This document shows positions 42,071 through 50,769 of a DNA stretch of 64,000 nt, one piece after another (position 1 is the stretch's first letter; every line of letters begins with the position of its first letter). The notes below the pieces were generated by a model. That model was not told where the DNA came from. It was given only the letters and a program-made list of their open reading frames with translations, and did not search any database. Source of the stretch: Streptomyces sp. A2-16 (GTDB taxonomy: Bacteria > Actinomycetota > Actinomycetes > Streptomycetales > Streptomycetaceae); NCBI RefSeq assembly GCF_018128905.1, contig NZ_CP063808.1, forward strand, positions 9,052,001 to 9,116,000, in the 5' to 3' direction. The translations under genes and the position numbers were made by a program.

Positions 42071-43489
42071 TCAGGATGACCACGCCGCGAGGAGTTCCTC
42101 CGGGCCGTACGCGGCGTCGAGGCCCGTGCAGTCGGTTCCGCTGCGGGAGACAGCAAGGACGGGTACGGGAGCAGGTGTGAGTGCGGCGCGGTGTCGGTGC
42201 AGGGCTGCGAGGTCGTGTCGGTCGAACGGGGAGTTCTCCAGCCACTTCACCGAGCCGACGAACAGCAACTCCTTGGCGATCGGTGCGCGGTCCGCTCCGA
42301 CGATGTCGATCTCCACATCGTTGGTGCGGGTCCAGTAACCGCCGATGGCGGGAGCCGCGGGAAGGTTCGCGTCGGGCAGCAGTCGTGCCAGCGCCTCGCG
42401 GACCAGGGGTTCGACGGCCTTGCCACGCCAGCTGGTCCAGTTCTCACGGATGCGCTGCAGCGTCAGATCGCTCCGGCCCCGCTCGATCTCTTCCATCGCC
42501 GGGCCCAGCAGCTTCAGCCAGAAGCGGAGGTAGGGATCCGCGACCCGGTAGCGCCGATCCCTCGAAGGCCGTGTGGACACGGGAAGCTCCGCCGCGATCA
42601 CCCGCTTCTCCGCAAGGGTCCCCAGCGACCGCTGCAGCGGGGTCGCTCCGATCCCGCCGGCGGCGCGGGCGATGTTGGAGAACGTCCGCTCACCGCTGCC
42701 GATCGCCGAGAGGACGGTGCGGGCCTGGACCTGCTGGGGGAACTCCGCGGCGAGCGAGCGCTCCGCCGACACCAGCAGAGCGGAGACCGGGTCGCTGAGT
42801 GCCGCCTGCAGGAACTCCCACATCCCGGCGCCGTGCGGCCACTCCGCGCAGATCAGCGGAAGTCCACCGGTGATCAAGGCCGCGTCGAAGGCCGAGGCGG
42901 GATCGAGGCCGAGCATCCCGCCCACTTCCGCGGGGTTGAGCGGACCCAGCACCATCTCTCTTCCGCGCTGGTGGAACGGGCGTCCATAGCTGTTGAGCGC
43001 CTCCATCATCGACAGGTCGGAGCCGATCAGGATCAGCAGAACCGGCTTCTTCTCCAGCACTCGGTCCCAGGCCCGCTGCAGCACGCCTTCGAAGGCACCC
43101 CGCGCGTCCATCAGGTAGGGCACCTCGTCCATGACGACCACGCTCACCCGGTCGTGCGGCAGTGCCGCCGCCAGTACGTCGAAGGCGGCATCCCAGGTCG
43201 CCGGGCGGGCCGCGGACAGCAGGTTCGCCAGCGGAAGGCTGGACGACTGCGCATCCTGGCTGAGCCGCGCCAGGTCCGCCTCCGGCGACGCCCCCGTGGC
43301 GGCGTAGAAGAGGAACGGCGCACCGGACCTCTCGGCGAACCGCTCGACCAGCCGCGACTTGCCCACCCTGCGACGCCCTCGAAGCATCACGCAGCGTCCG
43401 GGCCGCTCCCCGCCCACCGCGGCCGTCACCTTGGCCAGCTCGCGGTCCAGCGTCTCGAGCTCGTGCCGCCTGCCCACGAAATCCGCCAT
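42071..43489 (-). CDS. Archaeal-type ATPase with DUF234-like C-terminal domain
   Basis: The 472-residue protein starts MADFVGRRHELETLDRELAK, the hallmark of the archaeal ATPase family. It has a Walker A in MLRGRRRVGKSRLVERFAER (GxRRVGKS) and a Walker B-like VSVVVMDEVPYLMDARGAF. A winged-helix part follows (ERTFSNIARAAGGIGATPLQ), and the C-terminal nuclease-like DUF234 region contains WRGKAVEPLVREALARL and NDVEIDIVGADR. Members are STAND-like NTPases of unknown role, often near mobile DNA. It lies 65 bases outside the attR-like repeat. Tandem repeats sit in its promoter. Confidence 0.9.
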   Translation of the reverse strand: MADFVGRRHELETLDRELAKVTAAVGGERPGRCVMLRGRRRVGKSRLVERFAERSGAPFLFYAATGASPEADLARLSQDAQSSSLPLANLLSAARPATWDAAFDVLAAALPHDRVSVVVMDEVPYLMDARGAFEGVLQRAWDRVLEKKPVLLILIGSDLSMMEALNSYGRPFHQRGREMVLGPLNPAEVGGMLGLDPASAFDAALITGGLPLICAEWPHGAGMWEFLQAALSDPVSALLVSAERSLAAEFPQQVQARTVLSAIGSGERTFSNIARAAGGIGATPLQRSLGTLAEKRVIAAELPVSTRPSRDRRYRVADPYLRFWLKLLGPAMEEIERGRSDLTLQRIRENWTSWRGKAVEPLVREALARLLPDANLPAAPAIGGYWTRTNDVEIDIVGADRAPIAKELLFVGSVKWLENSPFDRHDLAALHRHRAALTPAPVPVLAVSRSGTDCTGLDAAYGPEELLAAWSS

Positions 43490-43528
43490 GTCGCCGCCTT
43501 CCCAGTGCTCCCAAGGATGCAGATACTG

Positions 43529-43558
43529 ACATTCAGGTTAGCAACATTCATGTTAGCT
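43529..43558 (-). promoter_or_regulatory. Tandem 15-bp repeats upstream of the ATPase gene
   Basis: ACATTCAGGTTAGCA and ACATTCATGTTAGCT follow each other directly (13 of 15 positions equal). They end about 40 bases from the ATPase start codon and are AT-rich compared with their surroundings. They look like a two-site operator or part of the promoter. Confidence 0.55.
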
Positions 43559-43599
43559 ACGGCGCCTGTCAGGAGGGCGGCTCCGCCCCCGTGCGGCTC

Positions 43600-44595
43600 C
43601 TACACAGGCGTCGGATGTACAAGGCGGCCGTGGAAGATGAGTGACGCAGCCTGTTTCAGGCGGCGGACGCGGATGCTGACCTCGTAGCCGTCGATGCCGT
43701 CGATGGCTGCGACGTCGGTGGTGAGGTAGCGGTAGAAGTCCTCGGCGTCACGGCAGATGACGCTGGCCATCAGGTTGTGCCGACCGCTGATGGCGCCGGC
43801 GAAGGCGACCTCGGCGTGCCGGGCGAGTTCCTCGCCGGCCTGTTTGAGGTGGGCGGGGGCGACGCGCAGCCAGAGGGTGGCGTTGAGGGTGTGGCCCAGG
43901 CGCTCGGGCAGCAGCTCCACGTCGTAGGAGAGCGTGCCGGAAGCCTCCAGAGCCTCCAGTCGACGGGCGACGCGCGCGTTGGACCAGCCGGTGAGCTCGG
44001 CGAGGCGGGTGTGGGTGGTGCGGCCGTCCTCGGCGAGGGCGTCCAGCAGCGGGGTGTCCTCGTCCGTAGGGGGCCGCGGCGGCCCGGCGGGGGTGGGCGG
44101 TCGGTCGCCGGTGAGCCGGCGTACCTGGTCGGGGGTGAGGCCGGCGCCGTAGCCGGTCCATTCGCTGGTGCCGGTCTCGCCGAAGGGGTGCAGGACCAGG
44201 TCGATGCTGACGTCGAGGACGGAGGCCGAGCGGGGCAGCTGGCGCAGCAGGACGTCGTCGCGGTGGGCCTCGACGGCGGAGCGGATCATGCAGATGATCT
44301 CCGAGCCGCCGGAAGCGAGGTTGGCGTAGGCGATGTCCGGCCGCTTGGCCAGCGAGTCCGCCAGGGGCCCGACCCGGTCGGGGCGGGACCGGATGCGGGC
44401 CACCCAATGGGCCTGCCCGTACACCGCCGGGTCGACCTGGCCGATCACCCGTATCACCCCGCTGCGGCGCAGGGCGTGGTAGCGGCGGGCGACGGTCTGC
44501 TCCGACACGTTCGCCACCTCCCCGATGCGCCGGAAGGGGGCGCGGGGCGCACATTGGAGTGCGTGGAGGATTTTTCTGTCCACTTCGTCGTTCAC
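43600..44595 (-). CDS. Double-HTH Lrp/AsnC-family regulator
   Basis: The 331-residue protein has two Lrp units. The first HTH is VNDEVDRKILHALQCAPRAP, RRIGEVANVSEQTVARRYHA. The second is DTPLLDALAEDGRTTHTRLA, ELTGWSNARVARRLEALEAS. RAM-like ligand domains follow each. Normal Lrp has about 150 residues, so this is a duplicated form known in Streptomyces. The GTG 44595 gives a native-looking start; the open frame extends to 44655 without Lrp sequence. It is divergent from a small membrane gene and a DHA2 pump, which it may regulate. Confidence 0.9.
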   Translation of the reverse strand: MNDEVDRKILHALQCAPRAPFRRIGEVANVSEQTVARRYHALRRSGVIRVIGQVDPAVYGQAHWVARIRSRPDRVGPLADSLAKRPDIAYANLASGGSEIICMIRSAVEAHRDDVLLRQLPRSASVLDVSIDLVLHPFGETGTSEWTGYGAGLTPDQVRRLTGDRPPTPAGPPRPPTDEDTPLLDALAEDGRTTHTRLAELTGWSNARVARRLEALEASGTLSYDVELLPERLGHTLNATLWLRVAPAHLKQAGEELARHAEVAFAGAISGRHNLMASVICRDAEDFYRYLTTDVAAIDGIDGYEVSIRVRRLKQAASLIFHGRLVHPTPV

Positions 44596-44720
44596 GGGGT
44601 GATTCTGCCAGCCGGTGCCATCCAGGTAGAGGTTTTTGTACGTCTCGGGCTGCACAGTTCATGGTCGGAGGCGGTGAGGCGGATGCTGGGGCGTGTCCTC
44701 GAGGAAAGGACGTGACTCCC

Positions 44721-44939
44721 ATGAGCACGCGGTTGGTACCGGCGGTGGTCTGCCTCGGCACGTTCGTCCTGCTGATGTCCCTGACCACGGCGGGTGTCGG
44801 GCGCCCCCACCAGGTGGCGTCCCTCACCGGTGCCTCCCGCGTCCAGCGGGTGGTCGCCGACGTGGCCCCGGCACCGGTGGCTGTGCTCGGGAGCTTCTGC
44901 GGGTGGGCTGCGCGGCGGGGTGTCGCTGCCGCTCCCTGA
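44721..44939 (+). CDS. Small secreted or membrane peptide upstream of an MFS gene
   Basis: The ATG at 44721 gives 72 residues: MSTRLVPAVVCLGTFVLLMS forms a signal-like helix, followed by an Ala/Val/Arg-rich segment ending WAARRGVAAAP. GAGGAAAGGA lies upstream. No family was recognised. It precedes the MFS pump by 240 bases that contain no evident gene, and may share its promoter with it. Confidence 0.5.
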   Translation: MSTRLVPAVVCLGTFVLLMSLTTAGVGRPHQVASLTGASRVQRVVADVAPAPVAVLGSFCGWAARRGVAAAP

Positions 44940-45179
44940 CCGGCCCGGAGCGCTCCTGGCCCTTCGGACAGCCGGAACACACCGACTGGCTCGACGCGAG
45001 CCCGTCATGCGGAGATCCCCACTCACCGAACCCCACCCACCGACGTCTGCGGGCCGCCACCGGCGACATCCCGCAGGTCAGGGCTGCCCGCCCCCGGCAC
45101 GGCAGCCCCCGTGCACGAACCCCTGCCCCACCCAACCGACCGCGGCCCACCACGCCGCACGGGAGAAAGCGGAATTTCC

Positions 45180-46859
45180 GTGAACGCCACCACAACGGCG
45201 ATCAGGCCGACCGACCGGCGGGCGGCCACCATCGTCATGGCCTGCCTCGGCGTGTTCGTCGCCTACCTGCCGATCACCACGGTCGCCGTCAGCCTGCCCG
45301 CCATCCAGCGGGCACTGAGCACCTCGACCGCCCAACTCTCCTGGGTCCAGGACGCGTTCGTCCTGCCCATGGCCGCCTTCATCCTGACCGCCGGCGTCTT
45401 CGGTGACGTCCACGGCCGCAAGAAGGTCTTCCAGGCGGGCCTGTTCTGCTGTGCCGCGGGGGCGGCGGTCGCCCTGTGCGCACACGACATCCAGACCCTG
45501 TGGGCGGGGCAGGCCCTGGCCGGTCTGGGCTCGGCCGCGCTGCTGCCCACCACGCTGGCGCTGATCAGCCACGCGGTGCCCGACTTCCGCGAGCGCGGCA
45601 AGTTCATCGGCATGTGGGCCATGGCCATGCTCGCCGCCCTGGCCGTGGGCCCGGTCATCGCCGGTGTCATCCTCGACCACTTCTCCTGGCGCTGGATCTA
45701 CCTGCTGTCCGTCCCCCTCGCGCTGATCGCGATGGCCGTCGCCGCCCCGCTGCTGACCGACTCGCGCGCCCCGCACGGCCGCAGGCTCGACTGGCCCGGC
45801 CAGATCACCGCGGCCGTCGCCGTCACCGCCCTGGTCTACGGCGTGATCGAGGGCGGCGCCGACTCCTTCACCGCGACCAAGGTGATCGCCGCCCTGGCGC
45901 TGGGCATCGTCGCGCTGATCGCGTTCGTCGTGGCGGAGAAGCGCAGCGCCAGCCCGATGCTGGACCTGGCGGTGTTCCGCAGCGCGGCCTTCACCGCCAC
46001 CGCGCTGGTCGCCCTGATCACCTTCCTCGGGCTGATCGGCTTCTTCTTCGTCCTCAGCCTGTACTTCGGCATGGTGCAGCAGCTCGGCACGCTGGAGGCG
46101 GGCGCGCGGCTGCTGCTGGTCCCGGTCGCCGCGATCGTGGCCGGAGCCCCGGCCGGACGGCTCATGCACCGCGTCCCGACCCGCTGGATGATCAGCGGCG
46201 GCCTGCTCCTGATCGCCGGGTCCCTGCTGGCGATGACCAACCTCGACGCCGACACCTCCTACGGCTCGATCGCCTGGCGGCTGATCGTGCTGGGCGTCGG
46301 CCTGGGCCTGGTCACCACGCCGATGACGGCCACCGCGGTCGCCGCCGTGCCGCACCACCTGGCGGGCATGGCCTCGGCCGCCAACAACGCCTTCCGCCAG
46401 GTCGGCGGCGCGCTCGGCCCGGCCGTCCTCGGCGCCCTGCTCTCCACCCGCGCCGTCCACAGCCTGCCCGGCCACCTCGCCGACGCCGGCGTGACCGGAA
46501 CCCAGGCCCACACCGTCGTGGCCACCGCGAAGGAAGGCGGCCTGGGCGCGGTCGCCGGGATGAACCTCGGCTCCACGGCCCACCAGGTCTACGGCGCCCT
46601 GGGCGACTCCCTCCTCGACGGCATGCGCCTGTGCCTCGTCGTGGCAGCCGCCCTCGCCCTGACAGCCGCGGTCTGCGCGGTCGTCCTGCTGCGCCCCAAG
46701 CATCGGACCGGCACCGGCGCGGCACGGACCGCCGACACGACACAGCACGGCAACCCGGCATCCTCCGCCGACAGGGCACAACACCGCACCCCGGTCGCCT
46801 CCGCCGAGACCGCCCAGGCGCCCGGCACCGCCGAGCCCTCGGGACAGCGGCGCGGCTGA
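45180..46859 (+). CDS. MFS drug efflux transporter, DHA2 type
   Basis: The 559-residue protein has 14 helices. Helix 1 carries VFVAYLPITTVAVSLPAIQR, motif A is LTAGVFGDVHGRKKVFQAGL, and GVILDHFSWRWIYLLSVPLA is the motif C/WRWIY region. The last 50 residues are a polar, disordered tail rich in Thr/Ala/Gln. The GTG at 45180 has GGGAGAAAG upstream. The divergent double-Lrp regulator is the likely controller. A strong terminator follows, so the pump is not co-transcribed with the next gene. Confidence 0.92.
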   Translation: MNATTTAIRPTDRRAATIVMACLGVFVAYLPITTVAVSLPAIQRALSTSTAQLSWVQDAFVLPMAAFILTAGVFGDVHGRKKVFQAGLFCCAAGAAVALCAHDIQTLWAGQALAGLGSAALLPTTLALISHAVPDFRERGKFIGMWAMAMLAALAVGPVIAGVILDHFSWRWIYLLSVPLALIAMAVAAPLLTDSRAPHGRRLDWPGQITAAVAVTALVYGVIEGGADSFTATKVIAALALGIVALIAFVVAEKRSASPMLDLAVFRSAAFTATALVALITFLGLIGFFFVLSLYFGMVQQLGTLEAGARLLLVPVAAIVAGAPAGRLMHRVPTRWMISGGLLLIAGSLLAMTNLDADTSYGSIAWRLIVLGVGLGLVTTPMTATAVAAVPHHLAGMASAANNAFRQVGGALGPAVLGALLSTRAVHSLPGHLADAGVTGTQAHTVVATAKEGGLGAVAGMNLGSTAHQVYGALGDSLLDGMRLCLVVAAALALTAAVCAVVLLRPKHRTGTGAARTADTTQHGNPASSADRAQHRTPVASAETAQAPGTAEPSGQRRG

Positions 46860-46917
46860 CCGGGCGGCGCAGCAAAGGGCATCACCCGGCGGTCCGAACA
46901 CGCCGTGGGCGTCCCGC

Positions 46918-46947
46918 ACCCCCTCCGGAGCGGTTTCCGGAGGGGGT
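46918..46947 (+). terminator. Terminator of the DHA2 pump gene
   Basis: A 12-bp perfect stem (ACCCCCTCCGGA / TCCGGAGGGGGT) with loop GCGGTT is followed by GTTCC. It lies about 60 bases after the pump's stop codon. Confidence 0.85.
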
Positions 46948-47032
46948 GTTCCGTGCGTCCGATTCGGGTGGGGTTGGACGGCGTCGCACCGGCTATAAAG
47001 CCAGGGAGTGCGATGTCGCGATCGGGGGACGG

Positions 47033-48277
47033 ATGACGCAGCTCAGACCCCTGCAGCCACAACTGATCGGTGCCGTCTTCCGCGTGCCCAGGCCGCTCGG
47101 GATCCGCCGGGTGACGAGGCTGCTGCGCAGGGTGCCGCTGCCGTTACGGGGTGCGGCCCGGCTGCTGGTCCGGCTCTGGTACTCGCCGCTGACGCCCAAG
47201 ACGAAGTTCCTGCTGATCAGCCTGTTCGCCTCGATGACCCTGCTGGGGCTGGCCGAGGCCGGCGACGTGCTCGTGGCGCCCACGGACGGGGACGCGCGGC
47301 CGGCGCTCGCCTATCTCTTCTCCGACCATGCGCGGCCGAGCGCGGTCAGCCTGCCGTTGCTCCAGGACCCGGCCGGCCTGATCGTGCTGGCCGTGGTCTT
47401 CGTCACCCCGATCTTCTACTGCCAGCAGGTCCGGGCCATCGCCGACTTCGTGCCGATGAACGAGCGCAACGGCGGCGCGGCCCACCTGTCCGCGCGGCAG
47501 ATACAGCAGCACAACCGGCTGGTCGCCAGGACCAACCGGTCGTTCACCACGCTCGGCCGCCGGGCCGTCTCGGTGGCCATCATGGCGGTCGTCGCGGTGG
47601 GGACGGTCCTGCTGTTCGCCTTCGTCAACGCGTACGGCCTCATGGAGACCTGGAACTCCACCATGCTCCCGGACGCGGTCTGGCGCTCCGAGGTGTACGC
47701 CGGCTGGTGGGCCAACCTGCACACCCACCCCGAGCTGGCTCTGACGCTGTGCGCGTCCGGGACGTACGCCTTCTACTTCCTGACCAAGCAGCTGGCCATG
47801 GGCGTGGTCTTCACGATCTATCTGAAGCGGTCCGCGGCGCTGGGCTTCGGGGTGACGCCGAACATGACGTTCGACAGCGACGGGTTCCGCGGGCTGCGCA
47901 CCCTGCGTCAGTTCATGCTGTGGACCTACGGCTCCGCCCTGGCCCACATGATCGGTCTGCTGGCCCTCTCGCTGGTCTGGCTGCCGGCCTCGCCGTGGAT
48001 GCTCTTCGTGGTGGTGGGAGTGATGGTGGTCGACACGGTCGTGATCATCTATCCCTCCTCGATCGGCTACCACTCCGCGCTGGCCGTCAAGGAGTCCTAT
48101 GTCAGGTCGCTGCGGCCGACGGAGCTGTCCTCCGCCGACCGTGACGCGGCGATAGCCCAGGTGTGGTCGGTGCCGGTGCTGCCCGTGGCCACCCGCAAAG
48201 CCATCACCGGGCTCACCCTCTATCTGCTCGTGCCCGCTGTCGTCGCGCTCGTCCCGGAGGTGATCCAACGACTATGA
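47033..48277 (+). CDS. Multi-pass integral membrane protein of unknown function
   Basis: The 414-residue protein has a basic cytosolic N-terminus and about seven hydrophobic segments (KFLLISLFASMTLLGLAEAG, GLIVLAVVFVTPIFYCQQVR, VSVAIMAVVAVGTVLLFAFV, TLCASGTYAFYFLTKQLAMG, and three near the C-terminus). No transporter or enzyme signature was recognised. The ATG at 47033 was chosen because GGGGGACGG lies just upstream and the product has a proper start. It converges with helR, with 20 bases between the stops. Confidence 0.75.
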   Translation: MTQLRPLQPQLIGAVFRVPRPLGIRRVTRLLRRVPLPLRGAARLLVRLWYSPLTPKTKFLLISLFASMTLLGLAEAGDVLVAPTDGDARPALAYLFSDHARPSAVSLPLLQDPAGLIVLAVVFVTPIFYCQQVRAIADFVPMNERNGGAAHLSARQIQQHNRLVARTNRSFTTLGRRAVSVAIMAVVAVGTVLLFAFVNAYGLMETWNSTMLPDAVWRSEVYAGWWANLHTHPELALTLCASGTYAFYFLTKQLAMGVVFTIYLKRSAALGFGVTPNMTFDSDGFRGLRTLRQFMLWTYGSALAHMIGLLALSLVWLPASPWMLFVVVGVMVVDTVVIIYPSSIGYHSALAVKESYVRSLRPTELSSADRDAAIAQVWSVPVLPVATRKAITGLTLYLLVPAVVALVPEVIQRL

Positions 48278-48297
48278 ACGGCCTTTCACCACGGCCG

Positions 48298-50463
48298 TCA
48301 GCCCTTCCCACCCGCACTCGTCAGGACCACCAGCCGCTGCGTCGCCCTGGTCATCGCCACATAGCGGTCCACCGCCCCCTCGACACCGTCGCCGAAGTCC
48401 TGCGGGTCCACCAGGATCACCAGGTCGAACTCGAGGCCCTTGGAGAGGGACGGGGTCAGGGAGCGGACCCGGGGGGTCGGGCGGAACGACGGGGAGCCGA
48501 TGACGCAGGCGACGCCTTCCGGGTGGGTGGTGAGCCAGGTGTCCAGCAGTGCGGGCAGGTCCGTCAGCGGGCCGTACGTCACCGGTGTGCCCGTGCTGCG
48601 GATCGACGTGGGGACGTTGGCGTCGGGGAGGGCGGCGCGGATGACCGGCTCGGCCTCCTTCATGATCTCTTCCGGGGTGCGGTAGTTGATGCTCAGGGAG
48701 GCCATCTCGACGCGGTCGAGGCCCACGCGTCGAAGCCTTTCCTGCCAGGACTCCGTGAAGCCGTGCCTGGCCTGGGCGCGGTCGCCGACGATGGTGAAGC
48801 TGCGGGAGGGACAGCGCAGCAGCAGCATCTGCCACTCCGCGTCGGTCAGTTCCTGCGCCTCGTCCACGACGACGTGCGCGAAGGGGCCGGCGAGCAGGTC
48901 GGGGTCGGTCACCTGCAGCGCGCTCTCGTCGACCAGGGCGTGGTGGAAGTCCTCGCCCTTGAGCATGGTCACCAGACCCATGCCGTACTCGTCGTCGGCG
49001 ACCGCGCTCAGGTTCTCCACGACCGTGGCCATGCGTTCGCGTTCGGCGGCGACGGTGGCCTCGTTGCGGCGCTTGCGGAGGGAGGCCTTCGGGTCGCCGA
49101 GCCGCTGCCGGGCCGCGTCCAGGAGCGGCAGGTCGGACACCGTCCAGGCCTGCCCGTCCGCACGCTGCAGGGCCGCCGTCTCGTCACGGTTCAGCCAGGG
49201 TGCGCACATGCGGAGGTAGGCCGGTACCGTCCACAGGTCCGAGACCAGGTCGGCGGCCTCCAGCAGCGGCCACGCGCGGTTGAAGGCGGTGAGCAGCTCC
49301 CTGTTCTGGCGCAGGGACCTGCGCAGCAGCGCCTCCGGGGCGTCGCCCTCGTGCTTGTCCACCAGGATGGTGAGCAGTTCGTTCCAGACCTGGTCGCGCG
49401 CGTCGTTGTGCGGGGCGCCCTCCGCCGCGTCGAACGCCTCGGCCCAGTCGGCGGCGGTCAGCCGGATGTCGGACCAGTGGGTGGTGACGGTCATGCCCTC
49501 GGTGGGGGGCTCCTCGTAGAAGCGGACGGCCTTCTCGATCGATTTCACCAGGTCCGCCGACGACTTCAGGCGGGCCACCTCCGGGTCGCTCTCCACCCCG
49601 GCCGTGGCGCCCTCGGCCACCAGGTCCCGCAGGACGCAGGTCTGTACGCCCTCCTCACCGAGGCTCGGCAGGACATCGGAGACGTAGGCCAGATACGGCC
49701 GGTGCGGGCCGACGAACAGGACGCCGCCGCGCCGGTGGCCGAGGCGCGGGTCGGAGTGCAGGAGGTAGGCGGAGCGGTGCAGGGCGACGACGGTCTTGCC
49801 GGTGCCGGGGCCGCCGTCGACGACGAGCGCGCCGCGAGAGCCCGCGCGGATGATGGCGTCCTGGTCGGCCTGGATGGTGCCGAGGACGTCCCGCATCCGC
49901 TCCGAGCGGTCGCTGCCCAGGCTGGCGATGAAGGCCGACTGGTCGTCGAGGGAGGCGTGGTGCCCGGCGAAGCCGTCGGCGGCGAACACCTCGTCCCAGT
50001 AGTCGCCGATACGGCCGTTCGCCCAGCGGTACCTGCGGCGGCTGGCCAGCCCCATCGGGTTGGCGTGGGTGGCGCCGAAGAAGGGCTCGGCGGCGGGGGA
50101 ACGCCAGTCGACGAGCAGCCTGCGGCCCGTGCTGTCGGTGAGGCCGAGCCGCCCGACGTACACCGGCTCGGACTCGTCGGCGGCGACCATGTGGCCGAGG
50201 CACAGGTCCAGGCCGAAGCGGCGCAGGGTGCGCAGCCGGGCGCTGAGGCGGTGGATCTCCGTGTCCCGGTCCATCGCCTCCTGGCCGATGCCGCCGGGTG
50301 CCCTGAGGGTGGCGTCGAGGGTGGCGGACAGTTCGGCGATCGTCTGCTCGAGGCACTCCGCGATGGCCGCGAAGTGCCGCTCGTCGGCGGCGACGAGTGC
50401 CGGGTCGGCCTTGGCGGCGAGGCGGTCGGGGAGGTCGAACACGCTGGCGGGCAGGGAATTCAA
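48298..50463 (-). CDS. helR: HelR/HelD-type RNA polymerase-recycling helicase, probable rifamycin-resistance factor
   Basis: The 721-residue UvrD-like ATPase has Walker A at about residues 217-224 (VVDGGPGTGKTVVALHRSAY), Walker B HVVVDEAQELTDAEWQMLLL, and a C-terminal motif VI region VEGAVDRYVAMTRATQRLVV. A long N-terminal coiled segment (DERHFAAIAECLEQTIAELS) is typical of HelD proteins that enter the RNA polymerase secondary channel. HelR of Streptomyces displaces rifamycins from the polymerase. The RAE palindrome upstream supports HelR rather than house-keeping HelD. The TTG at 50463 has GGAG eight bases upstream. Longer open frames upstream cross the xylanase gene and are artefacts. Confidence 0.88.
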   Translation of the reverse strand: MNSLPASVFDLPDRLAAKADPALVAADERHFAAIAECLEQTIAELSATLDATLRAPGGIGQEAMDRDTEIHRLSARLRTLRRFGLDLCLGHMVAADESEPVYVGRLGLTDSTGRRLLVDWRSPAAEPFFGATHANPMGLASRRRYRWANGRIGDYWDEVFAADGFAGHHASLDDQSAFIASLGSDRSERMRDVLGTIQADQDAIIRAGSRGALVVDGGPGTGKTVVALHRSAYLLHSDPRLGHRRGGVLFVGPHRPYLAYVSDVLPSLGEEGVQTCVLRDLVAEGATAGVESDPEVARLKSSADLVKSIEKAVRFYEEPPTEGMTVTTHWSDIRLTAADWAEAFDAAEGAPHNDARDQVWNELLTILVDKHEGDAPEALLRRSLRQNRELLTAFNRAWPLLEAADLVSDLWTVPAYLRMCAPWLNRDETAALQRADGQAWTVSDLPLLDAARQRLGDPKASLRKRRNEATVAAERERMATVVENLSAVADDEYGMGLVTMLKGEDFHHALVDESALQVTDPDLLAGPFAHVVVDEAQELTDAEWQMLLLRCPSRSFTIVGDRAQARHGFTESWQERLRRVGLDRVEMASLSINYRTPEEIMKEAEPVIRAALPDANVPTSIRSTGTPVTYGPLTDLPALLDTWLTTHPEGVACVIGSPSFRPTPRVRSLTPSLSKGLEFDLVILVDPQDFGDGVEGAVDRYVAMTRATQRLVVLTSAGGKG

Positions 50464-50510
50464 GTCAGCAGCTCCGGTTTCGGGTACGGCCGGTAAGTGT
50501 GCGCCCACCC

Positions 50511-50532
50511 GGGGGCCTTGCCGCAAGCCCCC
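50511..50532 (-). promoter_or_regulatory. Rifamycin-associated element (RAE) upstream of helR
   Basis: On the minus strand the core reads GGGGCTTGCGGCAAGGCCCC with an extra G and C at the ends. This is an imperfect palindrome identical to the RAE core as I know it. RAEs lie upstream of rifamycin-inactivating or -protecting genes (rgt, rph, rox, helR) and are needed for induction by rifamycins. It lies about 48 bases before the TTG start, with a TATAGC hexamer just upstream of it. Confidence 0.9.
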
Positions 50533-50611
50533 CAGTGCGCTATAGGTTGAACATGGCAAGGAGGTGGTGTCCTCCCTGCCTTTTTCTTTTGCCCTGGACC
50601 TCCGGAAAGCC

Positions 50612-50717
50612 TTCGAAACATTCGAAGATCCGATGACCTTAGCAGCCCTCACCCTCTGCGATCTTCCGAAAGATTTCGGCGATTTCCTCAGGTGAGAGGG
50701 ATCTCGAAGCATTCGAA
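50612..50717 (+). promoter_or_regulatory. Three CGAA/TTCG palindromes upstream of the xylanase operon
   Basis: TTCGAAACATTCGAA (50612-50626), CCGAAAGATTTCGG (50666-50679) and TCGAAGCATTCGAA (50704-50717) are short inverted repeats spaced about 40-50 bases apart. They resemble the CGAA-N-TTCG and GAAA/TTTC boxes of streptomycete xylanase and xylosidase genes. A TTGACG/TTGACA region follows at about 50734, before ATG 50770. Confidence 0.7.
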
Positions 50718-50769
50718 ACATCTGCCGAAACTGTTGACGCTTGACAGGGGCAGACCAAAACTGTGGGGC

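Noticed and set aside
44940..45179. Possible additional coding region between the small membrane gene and the DHA2 pump
   Set aside because: Open frames exist but are Pro/His/Arg-rich without any ribosome-binding site or domain.
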